Shown here: positions 6,189 to 15,443 of the stretch, piece after piece | Layout: every line of letters starts with the position of its first letter | Position numbering within the stretch: the stretch's first letter is position 1 | Assembly: GCA_964457225.1 (NCBI GenBank) | Contig: CAYWEM010000002.1 | Location: 1-64,000 of the forward strand | DNA from: CAYWEM01 sp964457225 | Lineage (GTDB): Bacteria; Acidobacteriota; Aminicenantia; UBA2199 | Reading direction: 5' to 3' | DNA length: 64,000 nucleotides | Made by a program: the position numbers and the translations under genes | The notes under the pieces: generated by a model | Database searches by the model: none | What the model saw: only the letters and a program-made list of their open reading frames with translations | What the model was told of the DNA's origin: nothing

Positions 6189-9100
6189 CTGTTTTTTTCC
6201 TTTTGGCATAAACTTCAAGCTGGTCGGCGCCGACCCGCGGGTTAAAATAAAAAGCTCCGGGATGGGCGAAAACCGCTCCGCAGATCGAGCTGGCCGGAAT
6301 CATGGCCATGGTCTCACTCAGCTTTATCCGGCAGGTCTGTTCGGCCTGGAGCATTTTCAGTATGGTTGCTTTCTCACCGTGATCGGGCCAGGACTGGAAG
6401 CCGGGCGCCGGCCTGACGGCACTTCGACCGCCGTCCGGAGCATAGCCCCAGAATTCGGATGCGATTTTTTCCTGCAGTCTGAGCACCAGGGCTTCAGCCA
6501 GCCGGTTGGCGATGAGGTTGAGCATGGCCGCCCGGTAGGGGTCACGTTTTTCCTTGATGAAGAAAGTGCTCCATTCCGTCAGCGGGCCGCCGGCACTGAG
6601 CGCAAACAAACCCAGATAGTCTTCTTTTCCAGAGTCCAGGGCCAGGATGAAATCGGCCAGGCAGGGGCAGGATCCATCGGGACGGGGTTGTTGATCACGC
6701 ATGAAGTGGAGTACGGCCGACGGCTCAGCGGCGGAACTGGAATCGAACAGCAGTATTTCCTCGTCCCGGCCGGCTGCACGGAGTATCGAGCAGGCCCAGC
6801 GCAGTTCGATCATTTTCCTGTCGATTATTTCGGCCAGGAAATCACGGGCCTCGACCAGCAAGGATTCGGCATCAACTGAGTGCTGACTGGCTTTAACCCG
6901 CCATTCAGCCAGGTAGAGCCGCCAGTCGATCAGGCCGGTCACTTCCTCCAGGGGCATCAGGCCGCTGAACAGATGCCCGGGCTTCGGCGGAACTGTAACT
7001 GATAACCCGGGTTGCGGGCGGCGCCGGCGGGCTTCTTCCAGGGAGAGCAGTGAGACCTGCACTGCTTGCTGTTCGTTCCTCAGGGCTGCGTATTCGGCGC
7101 TTATTTTCCGGATCAGTTCCGGGCCGGAAACCGGGTCCAGCAGGCGGGGCAGCAGGCCGGCTGCGGCCGAGGCGTCGCCCAGCTGAATTACCGGGCCGGA
7201 ATAAAGAGGGGCAATCTTCAGGGCTGTATGGCGGCGTGAAGTAGTCGCTCCGCCGATCAGCAGGGGGATTTTCAGGCCGGCGCGTTCCATTTCCAGGGCC
7301 ACCGCGGCCATTTCCGCCAGCGATGGAGTTATCAGACCGCTCAATCCTATGGCCGCCACCTGCTGTTTTTGCGCGGCGGCCACTATCAGCTGGGCCGGGA
7401 CCATCACGCCCAGGTCAATTATGCTGAAACCCTGGCAACGCAGGATATCGGACAGGATGTTCTTGCCTATATCGTGCACGTCACCTTTGACCGTGGCCAG
7501 CAGTATCCTGCCCCGGCCTTCTCTTTCCTGATCAGCCTGGTCGCGGGGGGTCAGCAGGGCGGCGGCCCGCTTCATGGTGCGAGCGCTTTTTATAACCTGG
7601 GGGAGGAACATGCGGCCTTTTTCCAGGCGATCTCCCACCACGGACATGGCGTTCATCAGGTGGTTTTCCAGCAGGGCCAGGGGGTCCGGGCAGAGTTCCA
7701 GTGCGGCCTGGATCAATTCTTCCAGGTTGGCTTCATGCCCCTGGATGACCGCTTCAGCCAGGGCCGACAGGGGATCGGCCAGGGTTGGCCCGGATTTGCT
7801 TTCTTCACGGCCGCCCGATTTGCGGTCCGGGTTGGCAGCGGCGTAAAGGGCCAGGTTTTCGGCTGCATCCGCTTTACGATTGAAAACGAGGTCTTCAACC
7901 TTTTCCAGCAGTTCCGGAGGGATTTCATCGTAGGGGAGTAATTGGCCGGGATTGACAATGCCGAAATCCAGTCCGGCTGCGACGGCATGGTAGAGAAAAA
8001 CGGCGTGTATGGCTGAACGTACTGTTTCGTGACCCCGAAAGGAAAAGGAAATGTTACTGATGCCTCCGCTGGTCCGGACTCCGGGCAGGTTGGCCTTGAC
8101 CCAACGCAGGCTTTCCAGGAAAGATATTGCCTGTTCCCGGGCTGAAGTGTCTCCGGTGCCCAGGGCCAGCACGTTGAGGTCGAAGACGATGTCTTCAGGG
8201 GCCAGGATCTCTTCCCGGGTCAGGATTTCATAGGAACGGCGACAAACTGAAATACGCCTGTCAGTGGTCAGGGCCTGGCCTTCCTGGTCACAGGCCATGA
8301 CAATCACGGCCGCCCCAAGTTCGCGAAGCCGGCGGGCCCTGCTCCGGAATTCCTCTTCTCCCAGACCCAGTGATATCGAGTTGACGATCGCCTTGCCTGA
8401 ATTCCTTTGCAGGGCGGCGATAATCACATCCCAGGACGACGAATCGATCATCAGGGGAACCGGGGCGCAGCGTTGGTCAAGAGCCAGGGCGGCCAGAAAG
8501 GAATTCATGGCCAGGCTGGCGTCGATCAGCGGGGCGTCCATGCAGACGTCTATCAGGCGGGCCCCGTTTTCAATCTGTTCGGCGGCCACTTCCACGGCGG
8601 AATGGTATTCGCCGGCGGCAATCAGCTTGGCGAATCGGCGTGAACCGGCCACGTTGGTGCGTTCGCCGATGTTGATGAATGATCCAGGCTCGATTACCAG
8701 TGGATCAAGTCCACACAGCCTGGTTTTTCCATCCGGGGACTGGGGCCGGCGCGGTCGGGCCCGGGCTGCGACCTCGGCCAGGGCGGCGATATGCTCCGGG
8801 CCGGTGCCGCAACAGCCGCCGACCAGGTTCAAAACGCCATCGTTCAAGAGGGTCTCCAGCAGTTCGGCCATTTCTCCGGGGGACTGCAGGTAGCGGCCTT
8901 CCTCGTCAGGCATGCCGGCATTGGGGTAAGCGATCAGGAAAGCGGAGGTTCGCCCGGCCAGGCTGCGCAGCAGTGGGGTCATTTCAGCCGCCCCCCAGGA
9001 ACAGTTCAAACCCACGGCCAGGGGGCGGACATGATCGACGGCGATCAAAAAGGCCTCGATATCCTGTCCATTGAGCAGGCGTCCACCGGTGCTGGCCACC

Positions 9101-9759
9101 GAGGCCGAGATCAGCACTGGAATTCTACCCCGGGGATCGGCGCGTTGCACGGCCAGCAAGGCCGCCTTGGCGTTAAGGGTGTCAAAAACCGTTTCCACCA
9201 GGAGGCAATCCACTCCGCCGGCCAGCAGTCCTTCAACCTGGGGCTGGTAGGCGGCGGTCAAGCCGGCAAAGTCTGGCCGGTCGCCGCTGCTTTCCAGGGA
9301 AAGACTGATTGAACTGGGACCGATGGAACCGGCCACCAGCCTGGGGCGGTCGGGTTGCTGAAAGGACGCGGCCGCTTCCCTGGCCAGTTCAGCGGCGGCC
9401 CGGTTTATCTCGCGGCAATGATCCTGCAAACCGTACTTCTGCAGGGAATGAGCATTACCGTTGAAAGTGTTGGTTTCGATTATGTCAGCCCCGGCTTCCA
9501 GGTATTCCCGGTGAACTCTTTTTATCACTTCAGCCTGGGTCAAATTGAGTACTTCGTTGCAACCCTGGAGCTGATCGGGATGTGAACTGAAGGTAAGGCC
9601 CCGGAAATCGGCTTCCTGCAGGCCCGCGGCCTGGATCCTGGTGCCCATGGCCCCGTCTATGACCAGCACTCTTTGTGAGAGAAGATTTTCCCAATCGCGC
9701 CGGTCGAAAAGGGTTTTACCGACTGTGATTTTATCTGATTTATCCTGAGAATTCAGCAC
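6151..9759 (-). CDS. metH: Cobalamin-dependent methionine synthase
   Basis: Transfers a methyl group from methyl-THF through cobalamin to homocysteine. At 1202 residues it has the full four-module layout. The homocysteine domain comes first (1 to about 330, zinc ligands in GLNCSWGA and GGCCGTG). The pterin-binding domain follows (about 350-630, INIGERTNVAGSRRF). The B12 cap and B12 domain come next (about 670-900, GDVHDIGKN with H762 as the cobalt ligand), then the C-terminal reactivation domain (RPAPGFQSWPDHGEK). The reactivation domain shows that SAM and a reductant can repair oxidised cofactor. It starts at GTG after a perfect AAGGAGG. It is followed by metF, and preceded by a promoter and a possible methionine-containing leader ORF. 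Confidence 0.97.
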   Translation of the reverse strand: MLNSQDKSDKITVGKTLFDRRDWENLLSQRVLVIDGAMGTRIQAAGLQEADFRGLTFSSHPDQLQGCNEVLNLTQAEVIKRVHREYLEAGADIIETNTFNGNAHSLQKYGLQDHCREINRAAAELAREAAASFQQPDRPRLVAGSIGPSSISLSLESSGDRPDFAGLTAAYQPQVEGLLAGGVDCLLVETVFDTLNAKAALLAVQRADPRGRIPVLISASVASTGGRLLNGQDIEAFLIAVDHVRPLAVGLNCSWGAAEMTPLLRSLAGRTSAFLIAYPNAGMPDEEGRYLQSPGEMAELLETLLNDGVLNLVGGCCGTGPEHIAALAEVAARARPRRPQSPDGKTRLCGLDPLVIEPGSFINIGERTNVAGSRRFAKLIAAGEYHSAVEVAAEQIENGARLIDVCMDAPLIDASLAMNSFLAALALDQRCAPVPLMIDSSSWDVIIAALQRNSGKAIVNSISLGLGEEEFRSRARRLRELGAAVIVMACDQEGQALTTDRRISVCRRSYEILTREEILAPEDIVFDLNVLALGTGDTSAREQAISFLESLRWVKANLPGVRTSGGISNISFSFRGHETVRSAIHAVFLYHAVAAGLDFGIVNPGQLLPYDEIPPELLEKVEDLVFNRKADAAENLALYAAANPDRKSGGREESKSGPTLADPLSALAEAVIQGHEANLEELIQAALELCPDPLALLENHLMNAMSVVGDRLEKGRMFLPQVIKSARTMKRAAALLTPRDQADQEREGRGRILLATVKGDVHDIGKNILSDILRCQGFSIIDLGVMVPAQLIVAAAQKQQVAAIGLSGLITPSLAEMAAVALEMERAGLKIPLLIGGATTSRRHTALKIAPLYSGPVIQLGDASAAAGLLPRLLDPVSGPELIRKISAEYAALRNEQQAVQVSLLSLEEARRRRPQPGLSVTVPPKPGHLFSGLMPLEEVTGLIDWRLYLAEWRVKASQHSVDAESLLVEARDFLAEIIDRKMIELRWACSILRAAGRDEEILLFDSSSAAEPSAVLHFMRDQQPRPDGSCPCLADFILALDSGKEDYLGLFALSAGGPLTEWSTFFIKEKRDPYRAAMLNLIANRLAEALVLRLQEKIASEFWGYAPDGGRSAVRPAPGFQSWPDHGEKATILKMLQAEQTCRIKLSETMAMIPASSICGAVFAHPGAFYFNPRVGADQLEVYAKRKKTDAKSIRSRLNLA

Positions 9760-9816
9760 TTTTCCTCCTTGGAACAGATGATTTTGGGGTTGCTGGCAAT
9801 CCCGGAACGTGCCCGC

Positions 9817-9879
9817 TCAAGCAGAGCAGGGACGACCCGGGCCGCGCATTATCATCAGGAAAAGTTGCCGACCGTTCAT
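9817..9879 (-). CDS. Possible leader peptide of metH (20 codons, Met-containing)
   Basis: An ATG lies 7 bases after the -10 box of the metH promoter and opens a 20-codon ORF ending in TGA about 58 bases before the metH start. Methionine codons occur at positions 1, 9 and 11 (LFLMIMRG). Translation would be leaderless. Downstream, GC-rich segments (CCCGG and CCGGG arms, and GGGATTGC with GCAACCCC) could fold differently depending on ribosome position. Attenuation by methionine supply is an inference. The ORF could also be chance. Confidence 0.4.
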   Translation of the reverse strand: MNGRQLFLMIMRGPGRPCSA

Positions 9880-9886
9880 TGTTTTG

Positions 9887-9916
9887 ATGATACAACATTA
9901 AACGCCCGCCTGTCAA
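9887..9916 (-). promoter_or_regulatory. metH-metF promoter
   Basis: TTGACA (9911-9916), an 18-base spacer and TATCAT (9887-9892) on the minus strand. The 5' leader before metH is about 120 bases. I looked for SAM, SAH and cobalamin riboswitch cores in it and recognised none. Confidence 0.65.
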
Positions 9917-10003
9917 GGGGATTTTCCACCCGGCCTCCGAGTGCATTGTTGTTTCTGGGCCAGAGGCGGCAGGGCGAATGGGGGCAGGGACCTCGGTACT
10001 TGT

Positions 10004-10936
10004 TTAAAGTGAGCGTGACGCCGATTCCCGGGCGCGCACCAGGTGGTAGAGAACACGGTGGGCGGCAAGCTCGATGCCGTGTTTGTCGGCCAGGCGCAGC
10101 AGGGCCCCGCTGATGAACTCGTTTTCCGTGGGTTTGCCGCGGCGGATATCCTGAAGCATTGATGAAATGTTGTCCGAATCTATGAAACGGTTGAGAAAGG
10201 CGCAATCCATTTCCAGTTTTACGCCTTCAGCCGCGGCCACGGCCAGGGCCTCGTTCAGAAGCAATGTCTTGAGCGGATCGTTTTCAGTCCGGGCTATTTC
10301 CCGGTTGTTGGCTTCCAGCACCACGGAAAGGGGATTGACCACCGAGTTGACCAGCAGCTTGATCCAGCAGTAACGGGCAAAGTCCGGAACCACGCGCAGG
10401 GAAACAAAACCGTTTTCCAGGATGCGGGGCAGGCCGTGTAGCCCGGAAGAAGGGTGCAGTACCAGTCCGCCTCCGTAATATGCCGTCAGGCCCGGCTCAA
10501 GCAGGGTGGCGCCGATCGAGGTGATAGCCCGCTGAATTGAGCTCGGCGCCGGCTGCAGGGGCTGCAGGGCCTGCCGGGCTGCCTGCCTGATACCATAGCC
10601 GTTCTGCAGAAAGAGAAAGACAGTGCTGGGCCTGACCCGGTTTTTAACCTGGTCCAGAGCCCCGGGCAGGTCAACGGCCTTGACCGCCATGATCAGCAGG
10701 GTGTCTTCCAGGTCGAAATCAAGCATTTCAGCCACCTGCAAGGCAATTTCCGCGCTGACCTTGCCCTGCAGGCGCAGGGGCCCTGATTTCAAAGCCTGGT
10801 ACTGGCTGCCGCGGGCGATGAGAGTCAGGGGCAGGCCTGAACTCTTGGTCAGGGAAGCGGCCACCACGGTGCCGATGGCTCCGGCGCCGATCAAAACCAC
10901 TCTGTTCGGGACTGGAGAATTGTCTTTGGCGGACAT
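10004..10936 (-). CDS. panE: 2-dehydropantoate 2-reductase (ketopantoate reductase)
   Basis: NADPH-dependent reduction of ketopantoate to pantoate in the pantothenate/CoA pathway. The 310-residue protein has the Rossmann motif VVLIGAGAIGTVVAA near the N terminus, LLIMAVKAVDLPGAL with the conserved lysine, FLFLQNGYG, and the C-terminal helical domain with WIKLLVNSVVNPLSVVLEANN and a late lysine/glutamate-containing GKPTENEFISG block. Other members of the ApbA/PanE family act on different 2-keto acids, so the substrate is probable and not certain. It is the second gene of an operon, 5 bases after the SpoIIE-type phosphatase. Confidence 0.85.
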   Translation of the reverse strand: MSAKDNSPVPNRVVLIGAGAIGTVVAASLTKSSGLPLTLIARGSQYQALKSGPLRLQGKVSAEIALQVAEMLDFDLEDTLLIMAVKAVDLPGALDQVKNRVRPSTVFLFLQNGYGIRQAARQALQPLQPAPSSIQRAITSIGATLLEPGLTAYYGGGLVLHPSSGLHGLPRILENGFVSLRVVPDFARYCWIKLLVNSVVNPLSVVLEANNREIARTENDPLKTLLLNEALAVAAAEGVKLEMDCAFLNRFIDSDNISSMLQDIRRGKPTENEFISGALLRLADKHGIELAAHRVLYHLVRARESASRSL

Positions 10937-10941
10937 GGGTG

Positions 10942-11868
10942 TTACATCCTCTTTATGATTATCAGGCTGAGGTCGTCCCCGGGCCGGGCGAATGCCTGTA
11001 TATCCTGCACCAGCACCTCGTATATTTCCCGGGCCGGCCTGGCCTTGTTTTCAGCCAGAATCCTTTCCAGCATTAACGGGAAAAAGAAACGGTTGTTTTC
11101 GTCCTGGTGCTCGCTCAGCCCGTCTGAATAGAGCAAGAGAATATCACCGCGGCCCATCAGGCTTAATTCATTCAGGGCGTATTCTTTCTTGAAGCGGGCC
11201 GGCTTGCGGTAAGTCTCTGCTTCCCAACTGCCTCTGGAAGGCATGATGCCGATGGGGGGGAAAGAAACGAAATTCCCGTTATCGATCTGCATGATGCGGT
11301 TGAAATGACTCGAAAAAACCACCGGCCTGGGATGCCCGGCTGAAATGAAACGGAACTTGCCGTTCTCGAATATTTCCCCGTAGATCATGGTGATGAACTT
11401 GAACTGGGAAGAAGAATGGTAGAAACGGGTGTTGATGTTTTCAAAGAGGTCAACCGTGATTTCTCCGTGCTGCATGAGTTCGTACTGGGCTCCAAGCAAG
11501 AAGGACTGATGCAGCATGGCGGTCAGCAGCGCATCGGTGATGCGGTGCCCGGCCACGTCAGCTATCAGCAGTCCGGCTCTCTGCTTGTTCAGGGCCAGCC
11601 GGGCGGCGACTTCAGCACGGCCTTCGGCTTCAGCGGCGGCGATTCTCTGGTCCAGGTCATAGCGCCGGTTGAAGTCGACGAAGATGATGTGATCTCCTCC
11701 GGCTATGCCGTTGAGCGGAACAGTGCGGCCGTAGATGTCGATGCCGTCCAGATCGGGGATGTCACCTGAAGAGGGAATGACGTGGCGGAAAATGTCCTGG
11801 AAATTGTCTATTTCCGTGTGCAGCACGGAAAGATCACACTGGCATTTTGTCAAGGGAATTTCTGTCAT
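10942..11868 (-). CDS. SpoIIE/RsbU-type PP2C serine phosphatase
   Basis: A 308-residue cytoplasmic protein phosphatase of the SpoIIE family, which usually dephosphorylates anti-sigma-factor antagonists with STAS domains. Metal-binding motifs are present: LLIADVAGH, FRFISAGHPRPVVF, GDILLLYSDGLSEHQD and PGDDLSLIIIK. No sensor or receiver domain precedes it apart from about 50 N-terminal residues. No anti-sigma factor or lone STAS protein is nearby, so the target is unknown. It has a consensus promoter of its own and is co-transcribed with panE. There is no clear Shine-Dalgarno sequence before the ATG, which overlaps a two-codon ATG-ATA-TGA. Confidence 0.88.
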   Translation of the reverse strand: MTEIPLTKCQCDLSVLHTEIDNFQDIFRHVIPSSGDIPDLDGIDIYGRTVPLNGIAGGDHIIFVDFNRRYDLDQRIAAAEAEGRAEVAARLALNKQRAGLLIADVAGHRITDALLTAMLHQSFLLGAQYELMQHGEITVDLFENINTRFYHSSSQFKFITMIYGEIFENGKFRFISAGHPRPVVFSSHFNRIMQIDNGNFVSFPPIGIMPSRGSWEAETYRKPARFKKEYALNELSLMGRGDILLLYSDGLSEHQDENNRFFFPLMLERILAENKARPAREIYEVLVQDIQAFARPGDDLSLIIIKRM

Positions 11869-11890
11869 ATCATTCAGTTATTAAGTGCTG

Positions 11891-11919
11891 ATTATAGGAA
11901 AAGCTCGGCCTGCTGTCAA
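11891..11919 (-). promoter_or_regulatory. Perfect-consensus promoter for the phosphatase-panE operon
   Basis: TTGACA (11914-11919), a 17-base spacer and TATAAT (11891-11896) on the minus strand, an exact match to the sigma70 consensus in both boxes and spacing. Confidence 0.8.
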
Positions 11920-11977
11920 ATCGGCACTGATGGCAAAGTATTCCGGTATTACTTTTTGAGTTACCGGTATGCCGGGC

Positions 11978-12006
11978 TTTACAACAGGCAAGGGAATGGC
12001 TATAAT
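11978..12006 (+). promoter_or_regulatory. Promoter-like site overlapping the start of the ferritin-like gene
   Basis: TTTACA (11978-11983), a 17-base spacer and TATAAT (12001-12006). It lies across the ATG at 11996, so if used, translation must begin downstream, for example at TTG 12017 or GTG 12020. An inverted repeat CCGGTA/TACCGG (11943-11967) lies upstream. Confidence 0.45.
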
Positions 12007-12502
12007 AACAATTAAGTTGGTGACCATTTCCATAGACCTGGTTATTCACCTGTTAAAGCAAGCTGAAAAAGACACCGCGGATTTTTACGACACCATTGCC
12101 CTGGACAGCTTGCTGAGATTTCCTGAGCTTTCCGCTCTCTTTTCCAGCCTGGCCGAGGAAGAAATCATTCACCTGAGAATAGTGGAAATGGCCCAGGTTT
12201 ATCAAAAATCAGACAATGCTGCTTTTGTGGAAAACCACGATGCCCAGCTTGAAATCAGGGCCTTCCTTGAATTTGTCGCCGAGCGAAAAAAAGCTTTCCT
12301 GGATTTCTCCCCGCGCCTGACTGAAAAGGATATTCTGATGATGGCCGAGGAAATCGAAAAACACCTGGTTGAAAGGCACCGGAATATGCTTTTGGCCGCT
12401 TCGGATCCTGTTCTTTGCTCCCTGTTGGACAACCTGTCCCAGGCCGACCAGCAACATCTCGAGCGTCTGAATTCATTCCTGAAAAAAGTACTTCCCGGTT
12501 AA
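11996..12502 (+). CDS. Ferritin-like / rubrerythrin-type domain protein
   Basis: A predicted four-helix bundle of about 165 residues. Pairs resembling di-iron ligands are spread through it: KQAEKDTADFY, AEEEIIHLRIVEMA (ExxH), and later EEIEKHLVERHRNM (ExxxH-like). The C-terminal helix has SQADQQHLERLNSF. There is no rubredoxin domain. Such proteins store iron or reduce peroxide in anaerobes, but the role here is inferred from the fold. Its start is uncertain: the ATG at 11996 lacks a ribosome binding site and falls inside a promoter-like sequence, so TTG 12017 or GTG 12020 is possible. An earlier ATG is at 11969. It converges on the AddB-like gene. Confidence 0.7.
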   Translation: MAIITIKLVTISIDLVIHLLKQAEKDTADFYDTIALDSLLRFPELSALFSSLAEEEIIHLRIVEMAQVYQKSDNAAFVENHDAQLEIRAFLEFVAERKKAFLDFSPRLTEKDILMMAEEIEKHLVERHRNMLLAASDPVLCSLLDNLSQADQQHLERLNSFLKKVLPG

Positions 12503-12509
12503 TAACCGA

Positions 12510-15443
12510 TCAACTCAGGTTGCCGCAGGCAGTACGGTACGGGCAATGAGCGCAATAGCCCGGGTTTCCCGGATCAGCGCTGAATTCCGGGCGCAGCAGA
12601 ATGTCGTTCAACAGTTCAACCAGGTCTGATTTAAAGGCCGCCAATGCGGCCTGTCTGGACAATTGATCCTTCAGCTGACTGCTCAGGGGATAGAAGAACT
12701 TCTTTTCTTCGCGCAGAAAGGCGAATGCACCGTCAAGATCGCCTGAACGGTCGTTGATTTGCAGCAGCAGCATGTAGCACAGCAGTTGAAAATGCCGGCA
12801 GTTTTTTCGAAATTCCCTTCTGGCTTTCTGGGCGGGCGCTGCCTCCAGCTTGTACAACTCCGGCGGTAGCAGGCTTTCCTGCCCGGCTTTAAAGGAGTGC
12901 ACGGCTCCGCTCTTGTAATCGATCACCCTGAGCAGTTCCCCCTGCCGTTCCAGTCGGTCGATCCGGCCCTGCAGTACAATGGCGCGGGCCGCCGCTTCAA
13001 GCGTTATTTCACCCTGGAGCTTGCTTTCCAGCCCGACGATGACAATACGCTCATCAGCCTCTTCCAGGCGCTTGCTTTCAGATTGAAGGTATTTTTCCAC
13101 TTGTTTCTGAACTACGTGCAGGCGGATTTTTTCCAGTCCGTTTTCAGGATCAAGGTCCAGCAGGCGGGCCTGTTGCTCCAGCAGAATCCTCAGTTCGGCG
13201 CCGGCCGGGAATCCAGGCCCGGAAGATGTCCGGGCGGCGAAAACCTGTTGCAGGATCTTGTGTATCAGGGTGCCGCAGACCGCCTGATCACTGTCCTCGA
13301 TCAGCTTGTCCGGCTCTTTCAGTTCCAGCACCCGGCTGTAATAAAAACGCAGTGGGCAATTCAGGTACAATTCCAGAGCCGAGGGGCTGAAAGTTCTCCC
13401 GGCCAGGAATTCCCGCGTTTTTTGGTCTTTTTCAACCCGGTTCAGTTCCGGCGGCCTGGTGCGAAGTTCCAGTGAAACCGGTATGGTGCCTTGCCATTGC
13501 CCGGTTTCCTGCTCGGCCTCGAACACTATTCTCTTGATGAAACGGCTGGCTTCAGCGTATTCACCGCTGTTTTCCTGGGGACAGATGATGTCAACCCGGC
13601 CGGCGCCTCCGACCAGGGAGAAGAAGTTGTATGCATAGAGTTTCTCCTGTTCGGGATAAAGCCGCAAACCGAGGACTCGACGCAGGTCATAGGGCAGCAG
13701 GGGATCGTACTTGTGACTTTGCGGCAGTATTCCTTCCAGGGCGTCGCAGATGATCACCCTCTGAAAACGCAGGCCCCGGAATTCAAGCAGGCCCATGACC
13801 TGGACTCCGGCCAGCGGGGATCCCTCAAAATGCACCCGGATTCTGGACAGGAAATGGCGTATCAGCGCGGCTGTTTTTTTCGGTCTGGGCTCACCCGGCC
13901 AGGATTCTTCGTGCTCCGAGGCGAAATCGACCAGGTTTTGCAGGCTTTCCTGGATTGATTGGGCTATATCGTTGAAAAGCAGGTAGGATTTAAACGCCGG
14001 CCTTTCCCTCAGCCAGAGCACCACCTGAAGCAAGTGGGCGCTGATTCCGGCCAGGTCCGCCCGGGCCGGAGGAATGAAACGATTGTGCCAGGCTCGCAGT
14101 TCAAGGCCGGCCGCCTTGGCCTGCCTGATTTCGTCCAGATCGGTTATTTCCCTGAGAACCTGTTCGTAATTACAATTTATCAGGTTTCCTGAACGAATTC
14201 TTTCCGCCAGCAGGTCAAGCCCCCGGGCCAGGGTTTCATTGTCAGTGCTGTTTTCAGCTTGACGCGTGTAGGGATGACCGAGCAAGCCCAGGTAATCCTG
14301 GCCGCGAACCTCTTTCTGGCCGGAGTTTTCCCAGAGCTGCAACATGTTGTTCACCAACTGGTAGAGGGGGGTCCGCTGCAGGGGGTAACCCAGGGTAATG
14401 TTGAAAGGCAGATCTTCGGGTTTTCCCGGGAAACGGGAGACGACACCCTGGAGGAAAGGAACCAGGGAAGTCGGATCGGCCAGGACTATGCCGATGCTGC
14501 CCGGCCGGGAAATATCCTCCTGACGGCTTATACCCCGGAGCAGTTCACTCACCAGGGCCATTTCACTTTCCTTGCCGGTTACCTGGTGCACCTTGACCCG
14601 GTCAGAAAACCGGTTCCAGGTTGGAGCCGAGTGCGCGGGGCTCGGTATTTGCAGACCAAGCTCTTTCAGGCCGGCCAGCTGCTGGGCGAAGGGTGAATCG
14701 GCTTCCGGAAACAGTGCCGGGTCACTGCGTATTATGAAAAGGGTATCAGCCTTTTTTTCCTTGATGATTCTCTTCAACACGCTTTTCTCACAACGGTTGA
14801 AGGTGTTGAAGGCGGCGAATACCCAGTGCCTGATTTCCGGAAGGGTCAGGTTGCCGGATACTGCACTTTCGGCCAGGCAGCGTAAGCGGAAAGCCCGGCC
14901 GGCTGATTTTGACTGCCGGCAGAGCCGGCTGAATTCCCGTACCAGGGAAGGCAAACCGGCAATGAATTCACTGTAGCCAAAGTGGTAATCGCCCAGGCCG
15001 GCGAATGCGCTGAAGGTTTTCTGATTGATTTCACTCAGATCATGGCCGTCGACCAGGATTTCATCTATTGCGGCCAGCAGTTTCAGCGCCCAGGGGAAAA
15101 AAGTACTGAAATCGCCTTGAGCGTTGAAACCGCCGTAGATTTCCCCGGGATACACTTTCCGGGCCGCCTGCTGGACCAGACTGGCCGCCCGCAGTTCATC
15201 CTGCTGGCTGAAACCAGGGAAATTGAGATCGAAGATCTGGCCGAAAAACTGCTCGGCCGAATAAAGCCGGGGAGGAAAAAAAGGACCGCTGCATCTGCGG
15301 CCCAGCTCTTCGAGCAGAAATGTCTTCAGGCGCAGGCTGGGAAAAACGATCAGTTCGTCCCGAAAATCGAGGTTTTTTGTCCAGTTCAATTCGGCCAGCA
15401 CCGCGGCCACAAAATCATCCTGCAAAGGTGTTATCCTGACCAC
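12510..15443 (-). CDS. addB: AddB-like PD-(D/E)XK nuclease with iron-sulfur cysteines
   Basis: The 977-residue second subunit of an AddAB-type double-strand-break resection complex. The C-terminal RecB-like nuclease domain has GRIDRLERQ and VIDYKSGAVHSF as the acidic and lysine catalytic motifs. One cysteine in LNCPLRFYYSR and three in GYCAHCPYRTACG match the four iron-sulfur ligands of AddB nucleases. The N-terminal half is helicase-like (VHQVTGKESEM, VQVMGLLEFRGLRFQRVII) but has no visible Walker A motif, so it is probably not an ATPase. Its start overlaps the end of the AddA-like gene by 13 bases, in the order addA-addB. It resembles the Bacteroidetes-type partner more than the Bacillus AddB. 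Confidence 0.83.
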   Translation of the reverse strand: MVRITPLQDDFVAAVLAELNWTKNLDFRDELIVFPSLRLKTFLLEELGRRCSGPFFPPRLYSAEQFFGQIFDLNFPGFSQQDELRAASLVQQAARKVYPGEIYGGFNAQGDFSTFFPWALKLLAAIDEILVDGHDLSEINQKTFSAFAGLGDYHFGYSEFIAGLPSLVREFSRLCRQSKSAGRAFRLRCLAESAVSGNLTLPEIRHWVFAAFNTFNRCEKSVLKRIIKEKKADTLFIIRSDPALFPEADSPFAQQLAGLKELGLQIPSPAHSAPTWNRFSDRVKVHQVTGKESEMALVSELLRGISRQEDISRPGSIGIVLADPTSLVPFLQGVVSRFPGKPEDLPFNITLGYPLQRTPLYQLVNNMLQLWENSGQKEVRGQDYLGLLGHPYTRQAENSTDNETLARGLDLLAERIRSGNLINCNYEQVLREITDLDEIRQAKAAGLELRAWHNRFIPPARADLAGISAHLLQVVLWLRERPAFKSYLLFNDIAQSIQESLQNLVDFASEHEESWPGEPRPKKTAALIRHFLSRIRVHFEGSPLAGVQVMGLLEFRGLRFQRVIICDALEGILPQSHKYDPLLPYDLRRVLGLRLYPEQEKLYAYNFFSLVGGAGRVDIICPQENSGEYAEASRFIKRIVFEAEQETGQWQGTIPVSLELRTRPPELNRVEKDQKTREFLAGRTFSPSALELYLNCPLRFYYSRVLELKEPDKLIEDSDQAVCGTLIHKILQQVFAARTSSGPGFPAGAELRILLEQQARLLDLDPENGLEKIRLHVVQKQVEKYLQSESKRLEEADERIVIVGLESKLQGEITLEAAARAIVLQGRIDRLERQGELLRVIDYKSGAVHSFKAGQESLLPPELYKLEAAPAQKARREFRKNCRHFQLLCYMLLLQINDRSGDLDGAFAFLREEKKFFYPLSSQLKDQLSRQAALAAFKSDLVELLNDILLRPEFSADPGNPGYCAHCPYRTACGNLS

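Noticed and set aside
9760..9880. SAM, SAH or cobalamin riboswitch upstream of metH
   Set aside because: None of the conserved core sequences I know could be recognised. The leader ORF explains part of the region better.
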